Under the pieces are notes generated by a model. It worked only from the letters and a program-made list of their open reading frames with translations, ran no database searches and was not told the origin of the DNA. 64,000 nt of DNA, taken from Pedobacter sp. FW305-3-2-15-E-R2A2 (GTDB lineage Bacteria; Bacteroidota; Bacteroidia; Sphingobacteriales; Sphingobacteriaceae). Shown here piece after piece: positions 43,651-52,267 of the stretch. Position 1 is the stretch's first letter. Each line of letters begins with the position of its first letter. The stretch lies in assembly GCF_038446955.1 (NCBI RefSeq), contig NZ_CP151803.1:6014001-6078000 (forward strand), in the 5' to 3' direction. Both the position numbers and the translations under genes were made by a program.

Positions 43651-44580
43651 TTAAGCTTCATATTTGATGTATTCATGATCAAAACTTCCGTCATTGTAAA
43701 GATTGAGCAGGGTATATCCGGGTACGGTCTGTTTATAAGCACTTTTCCCATCATCCCCCGGCTCCCACCAGAAACCACTTGTTGCCCCGTTACAGAGATA
43801 GGTGACGTCGTTATACCAGACCTTATCCAGCAAATGAATGTGTCCGCTTAAGCAAAGCTTCACATTTTTATTTTTGTTGAACACTTCAATAAATTTCATC
43901 ACATCAAGGTGGTTATAGCTTCCACTTATTTTAAAAGGCCCGGTTGCATCCGGCTTACTATCCGTAATCCCTGTACAGCTGAGCAGCGGATAATGAGACA
44001 TGATGAGAATCGGTTTACCCTGACTATTTTTTTCCACATCATTTACAAACCAGTTCCATTGGATTTCATCAAGCATTCCCGGACTGGTAGGATGGTTGCT
44101 GTCCAGCATAATAAAATGCCAGCCGTTCCGGTCAAAGCTGTAATAATTGTGCGGCATGCCCAGCATTTTCAGCACCCCTGGTTTGCCATACATTTCGTCG
44201 CCTTTCCCCTGCCACCACATGTCGTGATTTCCCAAAACATGGTGCATTGGAATACCAGTTACCATTTTAACGCTGTCCTTCCAACAGGCCCACTGTTCCA
44301 GTACGCGTTCTTTTTTGATGTGGTCATAATCTGCGGCGTAGATGGAATCGCCACCGTTCAGAATCAGATCCACCTGATCTTTTTTTATTTTTTCCAGACA
44401 ATTCTTAAACCGGTTTACGGCATTATACTCTGGTCTGATGTGCACATCGGTGAGGTGTGCGATTTTTAAAACTCTTTTCTTTTTTGGAGCTGAGGCAAGC
44501 GCAGCAGTACCCGTCATACCACTTAGCGCAAGCGTTCCGCCAGCAAGTCCTAACTTTTTAATTAAATCTCTTCTTTTCAT
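43651..44580 (-). CDS. Secreted metallophosphoesterase (copy 1), Tat-like signal
   Basis: A calcineurin-like phosphoesterase of about 309 residues. The frame opens at 44628, but ATG 44580 gives a twin-arginine-like signal (MKRRDLIKKLGLAGGTLAL), so I start there. Metal motifs are HLTDVH, NGGDS, GNHD, MSHYP and SGHIH. It is followed 25 bases later by a paralogue. A TonB receptor gene lies upstream on the same strand across a 472-base gap, suggesting a shared theme of uptake and cleavage of a phosphorylated compound, not proven from sequence. Confidence 0.88.
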   Translation of the reverse strand: MKRRDLIKKLGLAGGTLALSGMTGTAALASAPKKKRVLKIAHLTDVHIRPEYNAVNRFKNCLEKIKKDQVDLILNGGDSIYAADYDHIKKERVLEQWACWKDSVKMVTGIPMHHVLGNHDMWWQGKGDEMYGKPGVLKMLGMPHNYYSFDRNGWHFIMLDSNHPTSPGMLDEIQWNWFVNDVEKNSQGKPILIMSHYPLLSCTGITDSKPDATGPFKISGSYNHLDVMKFIEVFNKNKNVKLCLSGHIHLLDKVWYNDVTYLCNGATSGFWWEPGDDGKSAYKQTVPGYTLLNLYNDGSFDHEYIKYEA

Positions 44581-45052
44581 AATTGACATCAGGCAAGCGT
44601 TCCTGGGTATGGAGACGAATGACCTCATTAAACGAATGGTTTATATTGGTTCTGTTTACTTTCCAATTGGTTCATTTGCAATATCCCGCCTACAAGAACC
44701 ATTAAGCCTCATTAGCAGAAATGATTACAAATACTAAACAAATTTTAATTTAAATGTAGTTGTTTTTATCAAAAAAAAGAAAAAAGAATGAAAAAATAAC
44801 GAACAGTTGAGCACCCAAAAAAATGCGTCACACCAACAATAAAATGATCAAAACTAAACAAATCAGTATTTCAGCCTCTTCTTCCGGCTGTTAAAACATG
44901 CTAAATCCGCACCGTCACTCAATTCTTTAAAAAAGAACAAATACTAAACAAAACTCAATTTAGCCCTCAACAAAACTAACCCTGATTAGCTTACTTAGCA
45001 CAGCAAGACAACCAGGGTTAAGGGTATTATCTATTTGTGACCAGTTACAAAA
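44581..45052. other. Intergenic region with repeated AATACTAAACAAA words
   Basis: 472 bases. AAATACTAAACAAA occurs near 44730 and near 44938, and a related AAACTAAACAAA near 44847. A similar AAATAGTAAACAAA lies upstream of the TonB receptor gene near 47940. The right end has the terminator-like hairpin of that receptor gene. These words may be binding sites shared by the two units. No gene is seen. Confidence 0.4.
44970..45020 (-). terminator. Possible terminator of the TonB receptor gene
   Basis: TAACCCTG (44977-44984) and CAGGGTTA (45013-45020) form perfect 8-bp arms around a 28-base loop. On the minus strand a T-rich stretch (GTTTTGTTG) follows. It lies about 35 bases past the stop codon at 45053. 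The long loop makes this a moderate call. Confidence 0.5.
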
Positions 45053-47866
45053 CTACAGGCTCAGCTTTACGCCTACTTGTCCTCGAACTCCATAACTTTC
45101 TACTTGCGAAGGACGTTCCGGTACTCCGAAATAATATCGGTATTCTGTATTTAGTAAATTATTCGCTTCTGCGAACAACATTAGCTTCGAACTGATGCGA
45201 CAAGAAAGGTTGGCATCCATCGAGGTATTTTTACCAAAGTATTCATCCCCGTTTGAAGTACTGCCATGCGCTACAATATTGCTCCCTTTATGATTTAAGG
45301 CAACTCTTGCCTGCAGTGCTTTGTTTTCATAAAATAAGGCCAGGTTAAACAGGTTATTCGCTTGTCCGGGGATGCGTACTTTCTCTGTTCTGTCAGGAAT
45401 AGACATCCTGGAACGGATAAAAGTATAATTGGCATTGATTCCCAGGCCCCCAAGTATACCTGGAAGGAAATCCAGCTTTTTGCTCAGGCCCAATTCAAAT
45501 CCGGCAACGCTTGCATCTGCTCCATTCTGATCCTGAACCACCCTTGCATCCTGTTTACCATTAAATTCCGCATAAAACTTAGCATCAGAAAAGATCGGAT
45601 CCTTCACATTCTTATAAAAAGCACCTGCGGTGATGGCACCTACATTTCCGAAATAATACTCCGTCATCAGGTCCAGATTATAAGACTTAACCGGCTTAAT
45701 CGCAGGATTTCCATAAATGAACTTATTATCCTGCGGAGTATACGTACCTCCGGCAACCAATGAACCAAAATCTGGTCTTGCAAATGTCTTCGTTGCCGCA
45801 ATCCGAACATTTACATGATCATTTGGAGTATATTTCAAATGAAGCATCGGCAACAGTACCGTATAATTATTCGTTTTAGTTTGAGGGGTCAGTTTGCCTC
45901 TGTAATTCGGTTGTCCCACTACCGCTTCATATAACCAGCCATCCACCCTAAGCTCCGTATTTTCAACCCTTAGTCCGCCGATTACTGTCAGCTCTTCAGA
46001 AGCTTTCCATGTACCCATGGCATATCCTGCACTTTGCTTTTCATACACATCAAAATTAGATCCGGTTTGCACCCCATTTGCCAGCAATGCAGAACCCGCT
46101 GAATCGACTTTCAGGTTAGCCTGGTATTTGTTAAAGAAGTTATCCGTCTCTGAGATAGACATGAACTTAGGGAAGATTCCTGTAAACTGATTACCAAATT
46201 CCTTTGCATAATCATTGGCATAAGGCTTATTCACCAGGTTAAAATCGGTGTAAGCCGGCGGAGGCATCGTTCCTCCCTTATTATCCCAGGTCCAGGTTGG
46301 CAGTTCATACCTTTCGGTACGCAATTTATCCCTGTATTTCAATCCCGCTTTGAATTCAAAATCCCGGCTGATTTTATTTTTAAAGTTTACCTGAGCCACT
46401 ACACGATCTGTTTCGTTGATGTGATGAAGCTCCATCTGTACCGAGCTAAAAGTATATTTACTGGCATCATTAATGGCATTCGGATCTGGAAGGTGCGTTT
46501 GTGGAGAGTTGGGATCAATATCACCTCCGTCCACCTGATAAGCCGCGTACTTACCTCCGATCAGATTGGTATAGCCTACTTTGTTCTGATCGTATTGAAC
46601 GATATAATACGAAGGGAAGTCTTTGTTCGGGATGTCTCCATAGTTAAAATCATTGTTATAATGGGAGATTTTAAAATCCAAAGTTGAGTTTGTCCCCAAG
46701 CTGAAATCACCACCTACATCACCACCAAATAACCTTGTTTTTAGGATATTATGGATATTCTGAGCTTCAGCACGGTCTTTTTCATAACGCAAACGCAGTT
46801 TATAGTGCTTTTCGTTGTCATTTAAGGAGCCATACATTCCTCTCACATAGATTTTAGAGTTTTTACCCACTTTATAATCTGCAGCCCCATTAAAACCCAT
46901 GGTACGACGACGGCCGTAATAATCCCTCAATTCCATGCGCGCGATGTTCTGACCAGCAAAACGAGGTTCATAATTGTCTGTTGCCCATTGTCTGTTCCAG
47001 ATGGAACCATTGATCAGGAAGCCAAACTTATCATCCTTACTGCGGTTGCCATAAAGCACATTTCCACTAAAGGCGCCTCCATTTGCTTTTGCATTATAAC
47101 CACCACCCAGCGAAATGTCGAAAGTTTCCTTATCCGGAGAAGTCCGGGTAATAAAATTAACATTTCCACCCAGCGCATCACCTTCCATATCCGGAGTCAA
47201 TGCTTTAGAGATTTCCACAAATTGAATCAGTTCTGTAGGAAAAAAATCGAAGGCAGTAGAACGTGAATTCGTTTGTTCCTCTGCGGTTGGGATCCTGTCG
47301 CCATTAATGCTCGAAGAACTCCATTCTGCAGGCAATCCTCTTAGAGAAATGAACCTTCCTTCGCCCTGGTCTCTTTCCAGAACTACACCGGCAACCCTTT
47401 GAACTGCTTCACCAGCGTTACGGTCCGGTAATTTTCCAATCCCCTCGGCCGCAATCACATTCACAATTCTCGGGCTTTCTTTTTGCATATTTAATGCCCT
47501 GGCTTCACTTCCTCTTCTGGAAGAGGAGCCGTTTACCCGAACTTCAGTCAGGGTATTTTCATTCGAGCTGAGCGATAATGTACCGAGATTGGTAATTTCT
47601 CCTGCCTTCACCGTCACCTCTTTTTCCAATGGCTTATAGCCAATAAATTTCACAAATAAAGTATAGTTTCCGGCCGCCACATTCGACATCCGGAATTCTC
47701 CTTTCACATCAGAACTACTTCCTGAACCATTCCCTTTCAGGAAGATGGAAGCACCGGGAAGTGGCCCTGTGTTATCGGTAATTTTACCGGTTAATGCTCC
47801 TTTCTGAGCAGATGCGATACTGCTCAGCAATACCAGCGTAAAAGAGAGTAAAAGTTTTAGTTTCAT
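45053..47866 (-). CDS. TonB-dependent receptor
   Basis: A 937-residue outer-membrane receptor. The signal peptide ends IASAQ. A carboxypeptidase-like domain (GALTGKITDNTGPLPGASIFL) follows, then a plug (GIGKLPDRNAGEAVQRVAGV, RFISLRGLPAEWSSSSINGDRIP) and a barrel that ends GVKLSL. This plug style (PDRNAGEAVQR) is the one seen in receptors not paired with SusD. Downstream are two secreted phosphoesterases. A -7-like TAGGTTTG lies 32 bases before the ATG on the minus strand, next to a quasi-palindrome at 47927-47945. Substrate unknown. Confidence 0.9.
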   Translation of the reverse strand: MKLKLLLSFTLVLLSSIASAQKGALTGKITDNTGPLPGASIFLKGNGSGSSSDVKGEFRMSNVAAGNYTLFVKFIGYKPLEKEVTVKAGEITNLGTLSLSSNENTLTEVRVNGSSSRRGSEARALNMQKESPRIVNVIAAEGIGKLPDRNAGEAVQRVAGVVLERDQGEGRFISLRGLPAEWSSSSINGDRIPTAEEQTNSRSTAFDFFPTELIQFVEISKALTPDMEGDALGGNVNFITRTSPDKETFDISLGGGYNAKANGGAFSGNVLYGNRSKDDKFGFLINGSIWNRQWATDNYEPRFAGQNIARMELRDYYGRRRTMGFNGAADYKVGKNSKIYVRGMYGSLNDNEKHYKLRLRYEKDRAEAQNIHNILKTRLFGGDVGGDFSLGTNSTLDFKISHYNNDFNYGDIPNKDFPSYYIVQYDQNKVGYTNLIGGKYAAYQVDGGDIDPNSPQTHLPDPNAINDASKYTFSSVQMELHHINETDRVVAQVNFKNKISRDFEFKAGLKYRDKLRTERYELPTWTWDNKGGTMPPPAYTDFNLVNKPYANDYAKEFGNQFTGIFPKFMSISETDNFFNKYQANLKVDSAGSALLANGVQTGSNFDVYEKQSAGYAMGTWKASEELTVIGGLRVENTELRVDGWLYEAVVGQPNYRGKLTPQTKTNNYTVLLPMLHLKYTPNDHVNVRIAATKTFARPDFGSLVAGGTYTPQDNKFIYGNPAIKPVKSYNLDLMTEYYFGNVGAITAGAFYKNVKDPIFSDAKFYAEFNGKQDARVVQDQNGADASVAGFELGLSKKLDFLPGILGGLGINANYTFIRSRMSIPDRTEKVRIPGQANNLFNLALFYENKALQARVALNHKGSNIVAHGSTSNGDEYFGKNTSMDANLSCRISSKLMLFAEANNLLNTEYRYYFGVPERPSQVESYGVRGQVGVKLSL

Positions 47867-48196
47867 CAGGCTTTTTTTTCGTTGTTAATCGATAGTACAA
47901 ACCTAAGTTGATGTTTAGCATTAATTACTATTGTATACAAATAGTAAACAAACGATAACAATGTCTTAACACAAAAAACGCGCATAAGAGACCCTGAAAA
48001 CGAGCCAATTACCGTTTTAAAAAGACTAAAAAACTAGTATTAACCAAGAAAAAATACAGATTAGACTAAGAAACATCTGATGCAACACCCTGGACTTCGG
48101 CAGGATTATGTTGTTAGACAAAGGAAGGGTATTTACACAGCCAGAAGATCCGAATCTGAGCTGAATTTTATAAAAAGCACCGGGCAAAGCATTCTA
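47867..48196. other. Intergenic region upstream of the TonB receptor gene
   Basis: 330 bases between the LRR gene and the TonB receptor gene. The half next to the receptor holds its promoter and operator candidates (47898-47945). In the rest I see no gene, RNA or strong hairpin. Confidence 0.4.
47898..47945 (-). promoter_or_regulatory. Promoter and quasi-palindrome upstream of the TonB receptor gene
   Basis: On the minus strand TAGGTTTG (47905-47898) matches the TAnnTTTG -7 box, 32 bases before the ATG; no clear -33 box is seen at the standard distance. ACTATTGTATACAAATAGT (47927-47945) is palindromic except for one extra A and could be an operator. Confidence 0.45.
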
Positions 48197-48742
48197 TTAA
48201 GCGTTCCAGAATCCGCTAAAATCATCAGTTTTTTTTCTTTCGTACGCTTTATGGTTCACCACAAACTTACATTCCGGCGGTAAAGCAGCTTCAATGTTTG
48301 ACAAGAATTCCTCCTCTCCTTCCGAAGCGGAAATCAGGAGTAGTTTTAAATTCTTCAAACAGCCGATTTTCTCTAATCCATCCGGGATGATTCCGGTTCC
48401 TCCTAAATGAAGCAGCTCTAAACTTTGCATTTCACACAGGAAATCAATACAGCCATTGTCTATCGCCCTGCACTCTTTAAGCCTCAGCTCTTTCAGGCTC
48501 TCCAATTGGGTTAAATAGCGAATCCCCGCGTTAGTGATATCCGTTCCATCCAGGTCCAACTGTACGATAGACCGCACATAACCAACCATTCTTAACAGCC
48601 CTTCGTCGTCTACATTGTAAAGCCTGAAATTAACGCGTTTAAAAAAAGTAGGAATTTCATTGACACCATCAGGGAGGTTGAAATAACAGAAATCCGACCA
48701 GAATTGTGCTTCCTTTAATTTTTGCAGTTTTTTCCTTCTCAT
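48197..48742 (-). CDS. Leucine-rich-repeat protein
   Basis: A 181-residue protein without signal peptide. The centre contains about four short leucine-rich repeats (IVQLDLDGTDITNAG, LKELRLKECRAIDNG, LELLHLGGTGIIPDG, LKLLLISASEGE), similar to the F-box-like LRR pattern. The start codon overlaps the stop of the response-regulator gene (TGATG), so it is the third member of this two-component operon. LRR proteins bind other proteins; a link to the signalling pair is suggested only by the gene order. Confidence 0.75.
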   Translation of the reverse strand: MRRKKLQKLKEAQFWSDFCYFNLPDGVNEIPTFFKRVNFRLYNVDDEGLLRMVGYVRSIVQLDLDGTDITNAGIRYLTQLESLKELRLKECRAIDNGCIDFLCEMQSLELLHLGGTGIIPDGLEKIGCLKNLKLLLISASEGEEEFLSNIEAALPPECKFVVNHKAYERKKTDDFSGFWNA

Positions 48743-49380
48743 CAGTTGCCAGTTTGTGGATCAATCGCATTTCCACTCATTTTGGAAATCAGGTTGGCCA
48801 CATTTTTAGTGCCCAGCTTTTTTCCTATATTCTTTCGGTGTGTTTTAATGGTCAGCTCCGCCACAAATAGCGCTTCTGCAATTTCCTTACTTGTTTTGCC
48901 GATGGCGATGAGTGAGATGATCTCTTTTTCCCGTTTTGTTAACCTCAGATGCTGCGTGAAAGCATCTTCAAAAGTATGCGCCACAATGATGTTTGGGTCA
49001 AGATATAAGACTCCTTTCTTCATCCCCTCAAGTGCTTCTTCCAGAATGTTTTTTCCTGATATTTTCAGGACATAGGCATCCCCTTTAAAATTAGCCAGAT
49101 TCAAACCAATATCTGAAGGCTGATACATCGACAAAATCATGATTTTAAGACCTCTGTATTCTTCTTTTATTTTGGTCAGCAATTCCAATCCGTTATAAGG
49201 GGGCAAGTTGATGTCAAGCAATAAAAAATCAATCGGGTGCTGTCTCAATAAACTAAACATTTCCGGAACAGAAGCCGCCACAAAGCTCAGTTGCAGGTCA
49301 GAACTGCCGGAAATGATGTTGCTCAGGCCTTCTGCAAACAATACGTGATCGTCGGTGATGCCAATATTATAGGTGCTCAT
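48742..49380 (-). CDS. LuxR/NarL-type response regulator
   Basis: A 212-residue response regulator. The frame extends upstream to 49428, but ATG 49380 gives the standard start STYNIGITDDHVLF. The receiver domain has the acidic pair D10-D11, phospho-acceptor D56 in LLLDINLPPYNG and a Lys in VLKISGKN. The output is a LuxR-type helix-turn-helix (LTKREKEIISLIAIGKTSKEIAEAL). It overlaps the histidine kinase gene by 14 bases, so it is the partner of that kinase. Targets unknown. Confidence 0.93.
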   Translation of the reverse strand: MSTYNIGITDDHVLFAEGLSNIISGSSDLQLSFVAASVPEMFSLLRQHPIDFLLLDINLPPYNGLELLTKIKEEYRGLKIMILSMYQPSDIGLNLANFKGDAYVLKISGKNILEEALEGMKKGVLYLDPNIIVAHTFEDAFTQHLRLTKREKEIISLIAIGKTSKEIAEALFVAELTIKTHRKNIGKKLGTKNVANLISKMSGNAIDPQTGN

Positions 49381-51223
49381 TATTGTGCTGATTAAATTCA
49401 ATAGAAATACTAAAACCTTTATCTTCACCGCTGTCTATGCTAAAATTACCCTTTAGCAGTTTGACCAGATCTTCCAAACTTTTTAAACCCACACCGTCGC
49501 TCACTTTATCCTGCGCTAAACCAACGCCATTGTCTTCCGCGTAGATGGAGACCAGATCCTGCTCCACCATCACCTGTAAAAATCCGGAGCTTGCTTTGGA
49601 ATGTTTCAGCAGATTTTGCAGTATTTCCTGCACCATCCTATAGATAATAATCTCGTATTGTACGGAGATCCTGTCTTTATTCCCCAGCCATTCAAACTGC
49701 AAATCGATCTTACCATTATTGATAATTAACTTCACCATTTCGGCAATGGACAGATATAGTCCTTTATCCTGCAGGACCAGGGGAGAGAACCCATGACTCA
49801 TCGTCCTCACCTCCTGCCCCAACCTGGTAATGGCCCCGGCTATTTTATCCCGTCCCTCTTCTGTTAGGGACATATTATCCGTTTCCAATCTTAAAAATCC
49901 GAGGTTCGCCCCTACCGTATCGTGCAAAAGTGACGACATGCGTTGCATTTCTTTTTGCTGATAGATGGCGGTTTCATTAAAAATATTTTCCTGTTGAAGC
50001 TGAGTTTCCTTCAATAGCCTTTCTGAATCATCTTTATAGGATTTGAAACGCAGGGCCAGAGCAAAGGCCATCACCATACCTTCAAAAAACAGGCCCCAAT
50101 AGACCGCGGAAGAAGTAAAATTATTCCTTGGCAGAATTTCATTTTGCTGAAGGACATAGATCAATGAGGAAGCAAAAATAATCAGCAGGGAGACCACAGA
50201 ATATCCAGCGTAGCGGATGCCCTTTTTAAGGCAATAAATACCTTCCACAAGGATTACCATCAACACCAAAGGATAAACGACCCTGTTGGTATGCACCCAA
50301 TATCCCTGAATCTTATAATTCCCTGAAGCAGAAGTAGCAACTGCAAGGATAAATAAAATGCCAAAGACCAGCAGCAGCCGCTTATTGAAAAGGTAGATTC
50401 TGGGCATTTTCACTGGAAGATTCATCAGGTTATTGAAGAAATTTACCTGAGGTATAAAACTAAGTGCAAAAACAGCAGGCCTGATGATATCATTCATAAA
50501 AGGATAATCAGGATAAAAATACATGAACAGATGTCCCATGCTCGTTCCCAGGTAAAAGGCAATCATCAAAATGTAAATGCTGTACCATAAATACATATTC
50601 TGCCTGATGCTGATAAACAGATAAAAATTAAAAACAAAAAGAAACAGGGTGATTCCAAGAAATAAACCAAAGAGCAGATTTTTAGACTGACTCTCATACA
50701 GGTAATGTGATTCTGTATAAAAGTTAACCGGAAGATCGAGTTTGGTATATCTTTTATCTGTGGCAATTACAAAATCACAGTCTTTATAGTCCTGACCATT
50801 GATATGATAAATGAAGGAGGCCGTAGGCAAGGGCCTGGTAGAAAAATTCATGTTATCCCCACTGCGCTCAAATGCCTTTACAATACTGTCTTTTCTAATG
50901 ATCCAGCACCTTAGAAAATTAATATGAGGATTGTTGATGTCAATAAAATCGAAATCCCCGTACCGCAGCAAGGTCCGGATCGGAATTTTAAGCCAAACAC
51001 AATGTGGAGCGTTACTAATGGGTATTTTACCGGTACTGAGCACTTTCCAATCCTTCATTTTTAAAAAGGTCGAATCGCTAAAATCATTGCCCGGACTAAA
51101 TGCATACTGAATGCGGGCACCCGCGTAGTCAATCTGGCGACCATTACTGGTGATTTCCAGTTGCGCCCATGCAGCTGGAGCTGTAAAAAGCAACAAAATA
51201 TAAATCAGCAGTTTCCCTGGCAT
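49367..51223 (-). CDS. Histidine kinase with 7TMR-DISM sensor
   Basis: A 618-residue membrane sensor kinase using ATG 51223 (the frame extends to 51328; 51223 gives the signal peptide MPGKLLIYILLLFTAPAAWAQ). A periplasmic 7TMR-DISM-type beta domain (about 22-165) is followed by seven hydrophobic segments (about 180-395). A short coiled linker leads to a HisKA_3-type domain with His about 434 (SLLHDTVGANLG), and a HATPase domain follows (EILQNLLKHS, EDNGVGLA, GVGLKSLED). 7TMR-DISM sensors often detect carbohydrates or small ligands; here the ligand is unknown. It overlaps the response-regulator gene. Confidence 0.92.
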   Translation of the reverse strand: MPGKLLIYILLLFTAPAAWAQLEITSNGRQIDYAGARIQYAFSPGNDFSDSTFLKMKDWKVLSTGKIPISNAPHCVWLKIPIRTLLRYGDFDFIDINNPHINFLRCWIIRKDSIVKAFERSGDNMNFSTRPLPTASFIYHINGQDYKDCDFVIATDKRYTKLDLPVNFYTESHYLYESQSKNLLFGLFLGITLFLFVFNFYLFISIRQNMYLWYSIYILMIAFYLGTSMGHLFMYFYPDYPFMNDIIRPAVFALSFIPQVNFFNNLMNLPVKMPRIYLFNKRLLLVFGILFILAVATSASGNYKIQGYWVHTNRVVYPLVLMVILVEGIYCLKKGIRYAGYSVVSLLIIFASSLIYVLQQNEILPRNNFTSSAVYWGLFFEGMVMAFALALRFKSYKDDSERLLKETQLQQENIFNETAIYQQKEMQRMSSLLHDTVGANLGFLRLETDNMSLTEEGRDKIAGAITRLGQEVRTMSHGFSPLVLQDKGLYLSIAEMVKLIINNGKIDLQFEWLGNKDRISVQYEIIIYRMVQEILQNLLKHSKASSGFLQVMVEQDLVSIYAEDNGVGLAQDKVSDGVGLKSLEDLVKLLKGNFSIDSGEDKGFSISIEFNQHNNEHL

Positions 51224-51356
51224 CTCATAAAAGTAAACAATACAATTTCGAAATGAATACAATGGCGCTAAAATACTCCTTTGTAGGTATTGTTTTAAAA
51301 TTGCCTCTTTTTCATTTTTGAGTAGCAAACGGAAACTCCGCTGGACAATAGAGAAA

Positions 51357-51878
51357 TCAATTTATGCCCTCAAAGACCTGATCAGATGATTGGGTCTTTT
51401 TTTCTTTCAGATAAGCGAGTAACAATGCTTTTAAATCCTTTGGCTTGAGGTAACCAAAGAAACTATATTGCAGCTTATAGTGCTCGTCCAGGATGAACCA
51501 CATCGGATAAGCAATGTCTTTATTGCCTTTTCCCAGAGCCAATGCCAGTTCATGAACTCCGGTAGACGGCCCATTCGGCTGAAAATGATACTGTTCATGA
51601 TTAAAAAATATGGTTTCCTTATTTTCTGCATTCAGCCTGAGGTAATACATCTCCTTACCTAACAGCGCAGCAAGTTCTGCAGACTTCTTTATCCCATTTT
51701 CCTGCATCATACAATAGGTACACCAATCTGTATACACGTTAATAATGATCGGTTTTGGGTGTTTGGCTAAGCTATCGGGCAAGGCCCCGAAAGAAATCGC
51801 AACATCGCTCTTTTGCGCAAAGCCTATAAAAGGGAATACACCCAGGAGCAGGCACCAGTAAAATTTAGTCAAGATCAT
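51357..51878 (-). CDS. Secreted thioredoxin-like protein
   Basis: A 173-residue exported thioredoxin-fold protein. The signal peptide ends FIGFAQ. The redox motif is WCTYC (C53-C56) after PIIINVYTDW, and PMWFILDE supplies the cis-Pro region. It resembles the thioredoxin_7/DsbD-gamma group, so it probably reduces or isomerises disulphides in the periplasm. The gene overlaps a small coiled-coil gene by 14 bases at its start, so the two are co-translated. Confidence 0.87.
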   Translation of the reverse strand: MILTKFYWCLLLGVFPFIGFAQKSDVAISFGALPDSLAKHPKPIIINVYTDWCTYCMMQENGIKKSAELAALLGKEMYYLRLNAENKETIFFNHEQYHFQPNGPSTGVHELALALGKGNKDIAYPMWFILDEHYKLQYSFFGYLKPKDLKALLLAYLKEKKTQSSDQVFEGIN

Positions 51879-52053
51879 ATGCTCCTTTTCTTTGATGATG
51901 GTCTTTTACAACTTTTAATGCCTGTTTCAATTTTGAGATTTCTTTAAGCAATTCTGTCGCCTTTTTCCGATCCTTAAACATCAGGTTCTCTCTGCTGATC
52001 AACACTTTTCTATTCGATATTTCTGTCTGGAGTACTTTTATTGCAATTTCCAT
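51865..52053 (-). CDS. Small coiled-coil hypothetical protein
   Basis: A 62-residue, strongly charged helical protein (heptad-like pattern in ATELLKEISKLKQALKVVKD). No family is recognised. ATG at 52053. The stop overlaps the thioredoxin gene start by 14 bases, which supports it being translated. Could be a small regulatory or scaffolding peptide; nothing more can be said. Confidence 0.55.
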   Translation of the reverse strand: MEIAIKVLQTEISNRKVLISRENLMFKDRKKATELLKEISKLKQALKVVKDHHQRKGAYDLD

Positions 52054-52074
52054 AATTCATAATTTAATTAAATA

Positions 52075-52142
52075 AGCGCCTGCAAATGCAGGCGCTCAAA
52101 AGGAAACCTATGGCTTTTACCTGCGTTACAGATGAGTTTCCT
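52075..52142. repeat. Two hairpins in the divergent intergenic region
   Basis: AGCGCCTGCA (52075-52084) and TGCAGGCGCT (52087-52096) are perfect arms 2 bases apart. AGGAAAC (52101-52107) and GTTTCCT (52136-52142) form a second stem with a 28-base loop. Neither has a clear T run. The GC-rich first stem stands out in AT-rich surroundings and may be part of a leader RNA or a repeat element. Confidence 0.5.
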
Positions 52143-52146
52143 AAAC

Positions 52147-52210
52147 TTTATTTAGACAAATCTAAATAAAATACAAATACAACTAACAACAAAAGTTAGA
52201 TAAACCTAAA
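52147..52210. promoter_or_regulatory. Two operator-like dyads upstream of the 263-aa gene
   Basis: TTTATTTAGA (52147-52156) and TCTAAATAAA (52161-52170) are perfect 10-bp arms with a CAAA spacer; the core is TTTAGACAAATCTAAA. A second copy GTTAGATAAACCTAAA (52195-52210) matches 13 of 16 positions. Two similar dyads 43-48 bases apart, upstream of the gene at 52268, suggest cooperative binding of a dimeric regulator. The shape recalls DtxR/MntR-type boxes, which is a guess. Confidence 0.55.
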
Positions 52211-52267
52211 TATTGACAGAATATTGCTTTTTACGTACTTTACAAAACATTAAAAAACATCAGCATT

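Noticed and set aside
43909..44469. 186-codon plus-strand frame
   Set aside because: Antisense to metallophosphoesterase metal motifs (GNHD, GHIH).
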